From positions 166,153 through 230,152 of the forward strand of contig CAXXTS010000003.1 in NCBI GenBank assembly GCA_963676345.2: a stretch of 64,000 bases of DNA, read 5' to 3'. This document shows positions 9,310 to 17,755 of the stretch, in pieces. The notes under the pieces were generated by a model. That model was not told the DNA's origin. It was given only the letters and a program-made list of their open reading frames with translations, and made no database searches. Position numbers and translations under genes: made by a program. This DNA is from G963665925 sp963676345 (GTDB lineage: Bacteria > Bacillota > Clostridia > Peptostreptococcales > Acidaminobacteraceae). Within the stretch, counting starts at the first letter, position 1; each line of letters begins with the position of its first letter.

Positions 9310-9495
9310 TTATAATTCTGGATCGTGTTCAATGGTTTCGTGTTCAAGTTCGTAGTCATCGCACCCTGGAACTTTACAATTGTCTGTTTTGGTTTCAAAA
9401 CGACATTTGTCATTGGTGCAACGTCCATATCCGCCTTCTCCAAAGAATGTAACTGTGCTGTTGCACATAGGACAAATATTTTTCTTATCTCCCAT
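9310..9495 (-). CDS. small zinc-ribbon-like protein
   Basis: 61 residues with six cysteines: CPMC near the N-terminus, C-x4-C in the middle (GRCTNDKC) and C-x4-C further on (NCKVPGC), then an acidic tail. The spacing suggests one or two small zinc knuckles. AAAGGAG lies 9 bases before the ATG, which supports expression. No family was recognised with certainty and no role can be assigned. It sits just downstream of the YczE-like gene in the same direction, 34 bp apart, and may share its message. Confidence 0.7.
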   Translation of the reverse strand: MGDKKNICPMCNSTVTFFGEGGYGRCTNDKCRFETKTDNCKVPGCDDYELEHETIEHDPEL

Positions 9496-9529
9496 TATTC
9501 AACACACTCCTTTCTTGGGATTGAAGATA

Positions 9530-10183
9530 TTATTTAGATACCCGAGAAGACATATTTTTAACAGGGAAAATAGTTGCATTCTCAGCGTGTTTTTTTGAAA
9601 AGTTCATTGCAGCAGACAAGACCAGCATGCTGATAATCGTGCCCTCTCTCACAAAGAGGGGGAAGTGGTATAGCGTTGAAATAAGAAGGGAGACGGTTAC
9701 CGATATGAGGTCAACACTGTAGCGAAGCTGGACAAAGGTTAGCCGTGAACGCCCCGCGAGTTCCACGCAAAGGCTTTCTAGGGGAAATGTGATTTGGTTA
9801 TAGTGGATAATCATACCGATAGAAAGGCCCGATATCATTGTGCTGACTGTAATGAGTGAAAGGCGCAGAACATAGTTTTCAAGGATAAAATCTCCAAAGA
9901 GCTTGTAGTTGAAAAAGTTAATTAAGACCCCGAAAAGCAGGACGGAAAAGCCTTGTAAAATATACTTTTTGACCTCTTTAAATTGGGTTAGATACATGTA
10001 AACCGCTAGAAAGCTTAAGTTGAAAAAGATGGTAACTGTGCCGATTGGAATGGTGTTAAGCCTTGCGATTGAAAGGTTCATGGCGTTAAAGCTGCTGACG
10101 CCGACTTGGGCCTTAATGGCAAATGTCACCCCAAGAGCAGATAGGGTATAGAAGAAGTAAGACTGTAGAAGTTTGTTTTTCAT
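9530..10183 (-). CDS. YczE/YitT-like integral membrane protein
   Basis: 217 residues, five or six membrane helices. The N-terminal part (LGVTFAIKAQVGVSSFNAMN) with the following IPIGTVTIFFNL matches the YczE branch of the YitT/DUF161 group. These proteins have no established function. It is divergent from the Crp/Fnr-type gene, and the 143-bp region between them holds a short palindrome, which makes local regulation plausible. Confidence 0.75.
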   Translation of the reverse strand: MKNKLLQSYFFYTLSALGVTFAIKAQVGVSSFNAMNLSIARLNTIPIGTVTIFFNLSFLAVYMYLTQFKEVKKYILQGFSVLLFGVLINFFNYKLFGDFILENYVLRLSLITVSTMISGLSIGMIIHYNQITFPLESLCVELAGRSRLTFVQLRYSVDLISVTVSLLISTLYHFPLFVREGTIISMLVLSAAMNFSKKHAENATIFPVKNMSSRVSK

Positions 10184-10289
10184 TTGAATGCACCTGACTT
10201 TCTAAAGTTGAGCGTGAGAATATATTTCCTTTTATAAAAGTAGATCTATCTTTTGCCTAGAGTATATGTGTTATGGTAAAAATAGAATA

Positions 10290-10301
10290 TGAGATATCTC
10301 A
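10290..10301. promoter_or_regulatory. perfect 12-bp palindrome, candidate operator
   Basis: TGAGATATCTCA lies 26 bases before the Crp/Fnr start codon and within the divergent region shared with the YczE-like gene. It could be an autoregulatory site. It does not match the E. coli CRP or FNR consensus closely. Confidence 0.35.
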
Positions 10302-10326
10302 CATATTGATAAGGAAAGAGGTCAAA

Positions 10327-10986
10327 ATGAAAAAAGTTATGTCACAGGATCATGTGCAGAGTGAAGCAGTGTCCGCTTCGGTATTTGGAAGTCTGAGCGG
10401 CGAGGCAGAGCTTTTCTCATTCGAGGCAAATGAACCCATCATTCGATTTGACAGACCTATTGAAAAGCTGTGGTATATGGTCTCTGGAAAGGCTAAAATC
10501 ACCTTGGTTCATGAAGATGGAAAACAGTCGATCGTCCATTTTGTCAGAGAACAGGAGTATATAGGGGAGTTGACCTTTTTGGAGGTGGAGAAGCAGCATA
10601 AGAATGTCATAGCCTTATGTCCGTGCCAGTGTCTGGCCATTCCAATGTCGCTCGCAAAACTGCATCTGAAAAGAGACCCTGATTTTCTTTTTAGAATGAA
10701 CCAGTATATAGGCGAAAAACTCATAAAAAGAACATGGTTCACAGCCAAAAATCAGAATTATGAGCTGAAAAACCGTCTGGCAGCTTACATTCTTATATCC
10801 CAGGTAAGGGGCTTGTACAGTCAAAAGCATACTGAAACCGCTGAGTATTTGGGGGTAAGCTATAGGCACCTTCTGTATACCCTAAAGCAAATGGTAGAAG
10901 AAGGTAGCCTTGAAAAAAAACGACGTGGCTATGGTGTCAATAAGGACATGCTTGAAGCATTGGCGCGGGACATTCAACTTATGTAG
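10327..10986 (+). CDS. Crp/Fnr-family transcriptional regulator
   Basis: 219 residues. An N-terminal cyclic-nucleotide-binding type beta-barrel (about 20-130; the IEKLWYMVSGKAKI and EYIGELTFLE strands) is joined by a long helix to a C-terminal helix-turn-helix (about 165-205; TAEYLGVSYRHLLYTLKQM, then a wing). It lacks the N-terminal Cys cluster of FNR, so oxygen sensing through Fe-S is unlikely. The layout resembles the YeiL-type branch. Start chosen at MKKVMS, 4 bases after AGAGGTC; an upstream in-frame ATG has no good ribosome site. Probable target: itself and the divergent YczE-like gene (inference). Confidence 0.85.
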   Translation: MKKVMSQDHVQSEAVSASVFGSLSGEAELFSFEANEPIIRFDRPIEKLWYMVSGKAKITLVHEDGKQSIVHFVREQEYIGELTFLEVEKQHKNVIALCPCQCLAIPMSLAKLHLKRDPDFLFRMNQYIGEKLIKRTWFTAKNQNYELKNRLAAYILISQVRGLYSQKHTETAEYLGVSYRHLLYTLKQMVEEGSLEKKRRGYGVNKDMLEALARDIQLM

Positions 10987-11017
10987 GCGCAGGGTAGCTT
11001 AATAGAAGAGGCATCTT

Positions 11018-12340
11018 TTATATGTGTAGCTTTAAAATGCGGCTTGGCCGGCCGGCTTTACCGATGATTTTTTTGCCGACGACTTCTATATAGCCTGCGA
11101 GCTCAAGTTTTTCAATAATGCGGTTCATGCTGCGCAGGGAGTTGCCAAATTCCTCGGAAAGTTCTTGGCTGGTGAAGGTGTCCTTTTTATAGATGTCCAT
11201 AATGCACTTGAGCTGGTAGATGCTGTTTACGCTGACACCGCTGTTTTCAGAGATATCTTTAAAGGGGAGTTCGGCGCTTTCAAGGAATGTACTTGGTAGG
11301 GTGTCCAGTGGCGTAATACGCTCGATATTCTTACGGCTTCGTACTACAAAACATTGATTTCCACCCATTTTCAGGGCCTTGTTCTTCCCAATGATGGCGT
11401 TTGTTTTAGCTTCGCGTGCAGTAATACCAAAGCCGATGCCTACACTGACAGTGCTGGCAGTTTTGGTCGCAATGGATTCAAGGATAGGCAGAACACTAAG
11501 GCTGTGGGTTTCAAATTCAACAATTTGCTTGGTTGTAAACATTAAATAATTGCGTTCACTTTCAACAACTGCAGCCTGGATACGCTGTGCAAATTTGTAG
11601 ACTTCCTCAGTAATGCGTGTCTTTTTGAGCATGATGCTGTACTCGTTCTCTGAGGTTAAATCGTATTCTTCAGTTATATCGATTTCAAGGGAGATAACCA
11701 CAATCTGACTGACGGTCATATCTTCATATTTTATTTTTTCGAGCAAACTGTATATTTTATTTTTGATGGCAGTTGTATTTGGAGTCAGCAGCATGCTGGG
11801 GATGTGGTTTTTTTGAAGCATGTTATAGACGGTTGAAACGCCTGTAATGGCAAGGCGCTTGCTGTTATTTAGATAGTTTTTCCTATGAAAGTTAAAGAGG
11901 TCTTCCATTAAAGTCTGGTTAAAAAGGTCAACCTTTGAAACTTCGGCTTGGTACATGTCTTTTGTGAGCCCAAAATCGCTGTAGACCATTTCGACATCGT
12001 TTTCTGAATAGGAATCGATGCTGATATTTGTGACAGACATATTATGAATATGGCTGGCTTCAAGGAGAATGCGCTGGAGCTGGCAGGCGTCATTTTCAAG
12101 GTAGACCCAAGGTGTTTGAGAGTGCATGCGGTGGTTCATAATGTCATATAGAATTTTACCGGTAAAAATAATGCCGTCAAAATCGTGGATGTGTTCTTTA
12201 ATAAAGGTAATGGTTGTTTCAATTTGCCCCATATCGTGAATTTCGATGGCATGACCGCTAACCTGCGGGAAGTGCTTATTAAGAACGGTTTCGATACGTT
12301 TAATATTATCTTTATGCCCTACAATTCCAATGTTTTTCAT
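11018..12340 (-). CDS. multidomain transcriptional regulator with cyclase-like central domain
   Basis: 440 residues. The N-terminal third (1-130) looks like a Rossmann-type receptor or effector domain (MKNIGIVGHKDNI, DFDGIIFTGKILYDI). The middle (about 200-340) contains TVSVGIGFGITAREAKTNA, the pattern seen in GGDEF and GTP cyclohydrolase III-type nucleotide folds, but without a GGDEF motif. The C-terminus (about 365-440) is a winged helix (TSQELSEEFGNSLRSMNRIIEKLELAGYIE). It is divergent from tryptophanase across 139 bp and so is a good candidate for its regulator. I did not recognise a named family. Confidence 0.7.
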   Translation of the reverse strand: MKNIGIVGHKDNIKRIETVLNKHFPQVSGHAIEIHDMGQIETTITFIKEHIHDFDGIIFTGKILYDIMNHRMHSQTPWVYLENDACQLQRILLEASHIHNMSVTNISIDSYSENDVEMVYSDFGLTKDMYQAEVSKVDLFNQTLMEDLFNFHRKNYLNNSKRLAITGVSTVYNMLQKNHIPSMLLTPNTTAIKNKIYSLLEKIKYEDMTVSQIVVISLEIDITEEYDLTSENEYSIMLKKTRITEEVYKFAQRIQAAVVESERNYLMFTTKQIVEFETHSLSVLPILESIATKTASTVSVGIGFGITAREAKTNAIIGKNKALKMGGNQCFVVRSRKNIERITPLDTLPSTFLESAELPFKDISENSGVSVNSIYQLKCIMDIYKKDTFTSQELSEEFGNSLRSMNRIIEKLELAGYIEVVGKKIIGKAGRPSRILKLHI

Positions 12341-12479
12341 ACAGACTGCCCCCTTTTGTTTTCTCCCTTATAGTTTAGGGGGGATGCCTATTAAAGTCAA
12401 TTTAAAGACACTATTAAGCGAAAAAAGACAGTGATATGCTTTAATCATCAAGGAAAACGATTTTTAGGGAGGAATTGAA

Positions 12480-13859
12480 ATGGTAAAGTATGTTGCGGAA
12501 CCGTTTAAAATTAAAATGGTTGAAACGATGAAGATGACAACACGTGAAGAGCGTATTGAAAAGCTGAAGGCTGCAAACTACAATGTGTTTGGCCTGGACT
12601 CAGATGATGTCTACATCGACTTTCTAACAGACAGTGGTACAGGTGCAATGAGTGACAAGCAGTGGGCTGGCATGATGGCAGGCGACGAGTCTTACGCAGG
12701 AGCAAGAGGCTACCGTAAGCTTCAAGAGGCTGTAAAGGACATTTTCCATTACGAGTATGCACAGCCTGTTCATCAGGGGCGTGCTGCTGAGCAAGTACTT
12801 CTTCCAATACTTCTTCAAAAAGGACAGAAGTGTATTTCCAACATGCACTTTGATACAACAAGAGGCCATGTTGGCCTAATTGGTGCCAGAGCGGTTGATA
12901 TCGTTGTTCCAGAAGCAAAGGATACATCAACTTACATGCCTTTCAAAGGAAACATGGATATCGAAAGACTGGAAAGCTACATTCAGGAAACGGGTGCTGA
13001 AAATGTTGGCCTGATTATTATGACAATCACAAACAACTCAGCGGGCGGACAACCTGTTTCTATGGCAAACCTCAAGGCTACAAGAGAAATTGCTGACAAG
13101 TACGGCATTACAATGATTATTGACGCTGCGCGTTACGCTGAGAATGCACACTTTATTCGTGAACGTGAAGACGGTTATGCAGATGTGGAAATCATCGATA
13201 TTGTTCGTGAAATGTTCAGCTATGCAGATGCATTCACAATGAGTGCAAAAAAAGATGCCATCGTAAATATGGGTGGTCTAATCGGGGTTAAGCACTCAGA
13301 AGAGTTATATACTAAAGTAAAAGGTCTGACAATTCCATATGAAGGCTTTGTAACATATGGCGGCCTAGCTGGTCGTGATCTTGAAGCACTTTCAATTGGT
13401 CTTTACGAGGGTCTTGACAAAGACTACCTGCGCTACAGAGTTGGTCAGGTAGAATATCTTGGTGGAAAACTGAAGGAACTGGGTGTGCCATTCCAGTATC
13501 CAGTAGGTGGTCATGCGGTATTCCTAGATGCGAAAGCACTCCTGCCGCACATTCCTTACTATGAATTCCCAGGGCAGGCACTTGCATGCGAACTCTATAT
13601 TGAAGCGGGGATCAGAGCGTGTGACATCGGTTCGTATCTGTTGGATCTTGATCCTGAAACAGGCGAGCAGCTTGAAGCTGAAATGGAGTTCACGCGTCTG
13701 GCTATTCCAAGACGTGTCTACACACAGGCACACTTTGACGTAGTAGTTGAAGCACTAGCAAATATTAAGGAAAGAGCACATGAAATCAAAGGCTACAAGA
13801 TTACATGGCAGCCTCCTGTGCTTCGACACTTTACATCAAAGCTTGAGCCACTTAAGTAA
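12480..13859 (+). CDS. tnaA: tryptophanase (beta-eliminating lyase)
   Basis: 459 residues, a PLP enzyme that cleaves L-tryptophan to indole, pyruvate and ammonia. The PLP lysine is Lys258 in MSAKKDA. Tryptophanase and tyrosine phenol-lyase are close relatives; two positions favour tryptophanase. FDTTRGH has the Asp found in TnaA where tyrosine phenol-lyase has Thr, and ACDIGSYLL has Ile where tyrosine phenol-lyase has its phenol-binding Arg. The C-terminus (LRHFTSKL) is also TnaA-like. It is 12 residues shorter than the E. coli enzyme. GGGAGGAATTGAA precedes the ATG. Unlike E. coli, no tryptophan-bearing leader peptide or permease gene is next to it. Confidence 0.87.
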   Translation: MVKYVAEPFKIKMVETMKMTTREERIEKLKAANYNVFGLDSDDVYIDFLTDSGTGAMSDKQWAGMMAGDESYAGARGYRKLQEAVKDIFHYEYAQPVHQGRAAEQVLLPILLQKGQKCISNMHFDTTRGHVGLIGARAVDIVVPEAKDTSTYMPFKGNMDIERLESYIQETGAENVGLIIMTITNNSAGGQPVSMANLKATREIADKYGITMIIDAARYAENAHFIREREDGYADVEIIDIVREMFSYADAFTMSAKKDAIVNMGGLIGVKHSEELYTKVKGLTIPYEGFVTYGGLAGRDLEALSIGLYEGLDKDYLRYRVGQVEYLGGKLKELGVPFQYPVGGHAVFLDAKALLPHIPYYEFPGQALACELYIEAGIRACDIGSYLLDLDPETGEQLEAEMEFTRLAIPRRVYTQAHFDVVVEALANIKERAHEIKGYKITWQPPVLRHFTSKLEPLK

Positions 13860-13905
13860 TACCGCTTAAGGTAAGCTCCACTTTATTGGTTAAATGATAC
13901 AAGGC

Positions 13906-13950
13906 GCTGCCTTAGATTTTGTATTATACAAAGTCTAAGGCAGCTTTATT
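13906..13950 (+). terminator. intrinsic terminator after tryptophanase
   Basis: A perfect 11-bp stem (GCTGCCTTAGA / TCTAAGGCAGC) with a 17-base loop, followed by TTTATTATT. Confidence 0.85.
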
Positions 13951-14186
13951 ATTGTCTAGGAAATTTCATTTCCAAGATAAAATAAAGTGGGGACAGATAA
14001 GGGGTATTTCCTTGTCGGGATTAAGGCGGGCTCATCTGGATTTTCCAGTGTCGAGGACGGTTTTTATATTTTAATAATGCAAAAAAGACAACGTTTCCCT
14101 CCTTCCTTAAGACTTGGTGTATGATTGTACTAAATTTGGGTATGTAGAGTTAGTAAGGAGATAATCAGAACCTCAAGGAGGTTATT
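13951..14186. other. leader region upstream of the alcohol dehydrogenase
   Basis: No coding potential was seen. It contains a 15-bp interrupted palindrome (GGAAAT-TTC-ATTTCC at 13959-13973), an AT-rich stretch with TAATAATG near 14070, and the AAGGAGG ribosome site just before 14187. No confident promoter hexamers were found. Confidence 0.4.
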
Positions 14187-15359
14187 ATGCTTACCGAACT
14201 TAGGAAATTTGTTGCACCAGAGTTTGTGTTTGGTGTGGGTTCGAGACATTTGCTTCTTCAGTATATAAGAAATTTTGGCATTGCTAGGCCACTTGTTGTG
14301 ACAGACCAAGGGGTGCGCATGGAAGCCTGGTATGCACAAATGATCAGCGATTTGAAAGCAGAGGGTGTACAATTTGTTGAATACCCACATGTCACCATAA
14401 ATCCCAAGGATACGGAATGTACTGAAGGTGCTGCCCTCTACCTGAAAACGAACTGTGACGCTGTGATTGCAATTGGAGGCGGCAGTGTGCTTGATGGCGC
14501 GAAGGGCATTGGTATTTTAGTGTCCAATGGAGATGAAATTGCGTCTTATGAAGGTGTGGACAAGGTTTTAAGGCCTATTCCACCGCTTATTTGTGTTCCG
14601 ACCACTTCCGGTTCAGCAGCAGATGTTTCACAGTTTGCCATTATAACCAATACAAAGGAACGCTATAAAATGGCCCATGTCAGCAAAATGCTGGTTCCAG
14701 ATGTTTCTCTGATTGACCCTTATGTAACCTTGACTATGCCTGATAAGGTGAGTGTGGACACGGCGCTGGATGCACTCGTACACGCTATAGAGTCTTATGT
14801 ATCGCCACTGGCCTCCTTTATTACGGATATGCACGCCCTATCTGCGATTGAGCATGTGGTTGTCAATTTACCGCTTTTGCTCACAGCGTTCGATAATATG
14901 GCCTATCGCACGGCACTTTCAAGGGCCTCATTAGAGGCTGGACTCGCCTTTTCGAACGCCAGTCTTGGTCTGGTGCATGCGATTGCCCATTCCATTGGCG
15001 GGTATTTTAATCACCTAGCACATGGTGAACTTAATGGCGCCTTTTTGCAGTATGTTATTGACTACAATTACGCATCTTCTGACAAGTATCAACGCGTTGA
15101 AGCAATCTTTATCCAGCATCATCCAAAGTATGCAGGGCAAAAGCTACCTGAGATAGTCCGTGACTTTACCCAGGGCATTACCAGTGCACTTGGACAACCG
15201 CTGGAAGTCTATGATAAGGGTAAATCGGTTACTGATACAGATATAAGAAGGATTGCAGAAGTTGCAATCAATGATCCATGTGTGCTTACAAATCCGCGTG
15301 AGCCTAAACTCGACGAGGTGGTGGAGATCCTTGAAAAAGTATTCAAAAGAGGAGATTAG
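14187..15359 (+). CDS. iron-containing (type III) alcohol dehydrogenase
   Basis: 390 residues. The N-terminal NAD(P)-binding part shows GGGSVLDGAKGIG (about 94-106) and the PTTSGSAADVS motif. The metal site is supplied by the helical C-terminal half: the Asp/His of DTALDALVHAIESY, the His of GLVHAIAHSIGG and the His of LAHGELNG. The fold reduces aldehydes or oxidises alcohols with NAD(P)H; substrate cannot be told. Its place between tryptophanase and diaminopropionate ammonia-lyase suggests disposal of reducing equivalents or of aldehydes made in amino-acid fermentation (inference). Its last 29 bases overlap the start of the histidine kinase gene. Confidence 0.88.
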   Translation: MLTELRKFVAPEFVFGVGSRHLLLQYIRNFGIARPLVVTDQGVRMEAWYAQMISDLKAEGVQFVEYPHVTINPKDTECTEGAALYLKTNCDAVIAIGGGSVLDGAKGIGILVSNGDEIASYEGVDKVLRPIPPLICVPTTSGSAADVSQFAIITNTKERYKMAHVSKMLVPDVSLIDPYVTLTMPDKVSVDTALDALVHAIESYVSPLASFITDMHALSAIEHVVVNLPLLLTAFDNMAYRTALSRASLEAGLAFSNASLGLVHAIAHSIGGYFNHLAHGELNGAFLQYVIDYNYASSDKYQRVEAIFIQHHPKYAGQKLPEIVRDFTQGITSALGQPLEVYDKGKSVTDTDIRRIAEVAINDPCVLTNPREPKLDEVVEILEKVFKRGD

Positions 15360-16362
15360 AAACCAAATTGCCGGTCTGGGAGAGTCTTCTATACGAAAAA
15401 ATTACTATCAGGAGCTAATGAAGAAGCAGGAGGCTTTAGAGGCTCAGAACAAACGTCTTGAAGAAGAGGTTGCCTTGAGAAAGCGTGCAGAAGAATCTTT
15501 AATAGAAGTGAATGACAATTTGGAGCTTCTTGTAAAACAGCGGACCATTGCACTTGAAGAAGCCAATGACAAACTCAAAGAATCTTATGAGACACTTAAA
15601 AAGACACAGGACTACCTTATCGAATCAGAGAAGTTGTCTTCTCTTGGCACGCTTGTTGTAGGGATATCACACGAAATCAACACCCCACTTGGCGTTGCCC
15701 TGACGGCATCTTCCTTTAGTAAAATTTTGATTGAAGCCCTCCAGAGAAAAGGCATTCTGGATGACCAGCATTACGGTGAAGAAGCTGTGAAGCTTCTTGA
15801 GAGTGAACAGCTGGTGCTGAGCAATATAAAAAAATCTATTCAGATTATCAATGATTTCAAGAAAATAACTTCAGACCAGACCCAGTATGAGTTTGTTGAG
15901 TTTGAGGCACGTGCTTATATAGAAATGCTCGTTAAGAACTTAAAGTATACTTTTAATCAGACGGACACCATTCAGCTGGACATAGAGATAGGTCCAAACC
16001 TGATTATGCAGTTTTATCCCGGTATCTTATCACAGATTGTGACCAACCTGATTTCAAACACCATGCAGCACGGTTTTGGTAAAACAGACTACGGGATTAT
16101 TCAAATCGCGATTAAAGAGTCGGACACGCATTATATACTGGACTATGAGGATGATGGTATTGGGATTTCAAAAGCCCATATTACCAAGGTTTTTGATCCG
16201 TTTTTTACAACAGCGCGCAACACGGATACGTCTGGGTTAGGGCTGTATGTAATCTATAATTTGGTGACAAAGCTCAAGGGTAAAATCGCTATAGCAAGCG
16301 AAGAAGGCCTTGGCGTCCATTTTACTATTTCACTTCCAAAAGGTGTGAAGCTCGAAGACTGA
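15331..16362 (+). CDS. soluble histidine kinase, orphan
   Basis: 343 residues, no membrane helix. The N-terminus reads IAGLGESSIRKNYY, a short segment that also precedes coiled coils in other cytoplasmic kinases. A long coiled coil (30-95) follows, then the kinase core: H-box SHEINTPLG with His114, N-box TNLISNTMQHGF, DYEDDGIGIS and GLGLYVIYN. The start is taken as TTG at 15331 with GGAGAT just upstream, because the LGESSIRKNYY segment must be included; ATG at 15418 would cut it off. It overlaps the dehydrogenase gene by 29 bp, so translation is probably coupled. No response regulator lies nearby. The kinase core resembles that of the 969 kinase (same NTPxG box). Confidence 0.82.
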   Translation: MKKYSKEEIRNQIAGLGESSIRKNYYQELMKKQEALEAQNKRLEEEVALRKRAEESLIEVNDNLELLVKQRTIALEEANDKLKESYETLKKTQDYLIESEKLSSLGTLVVGISHEINTPLGVALTASSFSKILIEALQRKGILDDQHYGEEAVKLLESEQLVLSNIKKSIQIINDFKKITSDQTQYEFVEFEARAYIEMLVKNLKYTFNQTDTIQLDIEIGPNLIMQFYPGILSQIVTNLISNTMQHGFGKTDYGIIQIAIKESDTHYILDYEDDGIGISKAHITKVFDPFFTTARNTDTSGLGLYVIYNLVTKLKGKIAIASEEGLGVHFTISLPKGVKLED

Positions 16363-16441
16363 TTGATGAAGACAGATTTATATGAAGCACACCCTAGTCA
16401 GCAAACGGTTGTTGTAGTATTCTGAAAATGGGGGTGTTTAT

Positions 16442-17659
16442 ATGAATGTCGAAAATGATATAAAATTTTATAGCAAAACGCATGTCGGTGGTACCTACCC
16501 ACCGTTTTTGTCATGTGAAGAAATTAAGAAGGTGAGAGCCTTTCATATGTCAATGGATGAGTACAAGGCAACACCGCTTGTAAAATTGGATGCGCTTGCA
16601 GAGATGCTAGGGGTTGGCAAACTTTTTGTAAAAGATGAGTCCATGCGATTTGGCCTGAATGCTTTTAAAAGTCTTGGCGGAACCTATGCAGTGGCACGTC
16701 TGCTTTGTGAAAAGCTTGGTATCGCCATTGAAGAGGCCAGCTTTGACTATTTCAGACAAGGGGATGTACATGAAAAGATAAAAGATATGGTTTTTGTAAC
16801 AGCGACCGATGGCAATCATGGAAGGGGACTGGCATGGGCTGTAAATAAACTTGGGTGTAAGTCCGTGGTCTACATGCCAAAAGGGTCTTCGCAGGCTCGA
16901 CTTGAGGCCATTCAGGCTGAAGGTGCAGAGGCTTCAATAACAGAACTCAATTATGACGACGCGGTGCGCCTAGCCAGTCAGCATGCAGAGAAATACGGCT
17001 GGCATGTTGTTCAGGATACGGCTTGGGAAGGCTATGAATCTGTTCCAAACTGGATTACGCAAGGGTATGCGACCATGGCTGCAGAGGCCCTGGACCAGCT
17101 TGAACTCGAGGGTATTAAAGGTCCGACGCATGTTTTTCTTCAAGCGGGGGTTGGGTCTATGGCAGGTGCGGTACTGGGCTATTATGCTAATGTCTTTAAA
17201 TCAGAATGTCCTGTAACCACCATCGTTGAGCCAAGTGCAGCAGACTGTATTTACAAATCAGCATATTCTCAGGATGGCCAGCCACATTTTGTGGGGGGGG
17301 CGTTGAACACAATAATGGCGGGACTTGCATGTGGTGAACCCAATCCTATTACATGGCCGATTTTGAGGGATTTTGCTACTGCTTATGTATCCTGCCCGGA
17401 TTACGTTGCGGCGCGGGGCATGCGTATGCTGGCATCACCGCCGAAAGAAGACAGACGTGTCATTTCTGGGGAGTCTGGTGCACCAGGTGTAGGGCTCTTA
17501 TCTCTCATCATGCAGCACCCGAATCTGCAGGCCTTAAAATTAGAACTTGGACTGGACGACGCGTCAGTTGTCCTTTGCTTCAATACGGAAGGGGATACAG
17601 ATCCTGCCCACTATCAGGCAGTTGTCTATGACGGCATACACCCATGTCCTGGTGTCTAG
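16442..17659 (+). CDS. dpaL: diaminopropionate ammonia-lyase
   Basis: 405 residues, fold-type II PLP enzyme of the YgeX/DpaL family, converting 2,3-diaminopropionate (and D/L-serine more slowly) to pyruvate and ammonia. The PLP lysine lies in RFGLNAFKSLGG (about Lys76), the phosphate-binding loop is ATDGNHGRG, and PNWITQGYATM and GVGSMAGAVLGYY are family-typical. Length matches E. coli YgeX (398). GGGGGTG precedes the ATG; it begins 80 bases after the kinase gene and may be part of the same transcript. With tryptophanase it points to fermentation of amino acids to pyruvate. Confidence 0.92.
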   Translation: MNVENDIKFYSKTHVGGTYPPFLSCEEIKKVRAFHMSMDEYKATPLVKLDALAEMLGVGKLFVKDESMRFGLNAFKSLGGTYAVARLLCEKLGIAIEEASFDYFRQGDVHEKIKDMVFVTATDGNHGRGLAWAVNKLGCKSVVYMPKGSSQARLEAIQAEGAEASITELNYDDAVRLASQHAEKYGWHVVQDTAWEGYESVPNWITQGYATMAAEALDQLELEGIKGPTHVFLQAGVGSMAGAVLGYYANVFKSECPVTTIVEPSAADCIYKSAYSQDGQPHFVGGALNTIMAGLACGEPNPITWPILRDFATAYVSCPDYVAARGMRMLASPPKEDRRVISGESGAPGVGLLSLIMQHPNLQALKLELGLDDASVVLCFNTEGDTDPAHYQAVVYDGIHPCPGV

Positions 17660-17704
17660 GCCTTCTTGTCCCAGAAGGAGCCTGTATGTAAAAGAAAATA
17701 AAGT

Positions 17705-17750
17705 GGACCATGCTTTGCACCCTATGGGCAGAGCATGGTCCTTTAAGTTT
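17705..17750. terminator. intrinsic terminator between convergent genes
   Basis: A perfect 10-bp stem (GGACCATGCT / AGCATGGTCC) with a 17-base loop and TTTAAGTTT after it. It can serve both the ammonia-lyase and the facing GGDEF-EAL gene. Confidence 0.8.
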
Positions 17751-17755
17751 GTGTA

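Noticed and set aside
12383..12433. TnaC-like leader peptide upstream of tryptophanase
   Set aside because: A 16-codon ORF (MPIKVNLKTLLSEKRQ) exists but has no tryptophan and no spaced ribosome site.
12511..12930. Antisense ORF inside tryptophanase
   Set aside because: Composition is that of the opposite strand of a conserved enzyme gene; no ribosome site or family match.
12421..14095. Shared AAAAAAGAC upstream of tryptophanase and alcohol dehydrogenase as a common operator
   Set aside because: Only nine bases, low complexity, not palindromic and at different distances from the genes.
15418..16362. ATG start for the soluble kinase at 15418
   Set aside because: It would delete the LGESSIRKNYY segment known in related kinases; TTG at 15331 has a better context.
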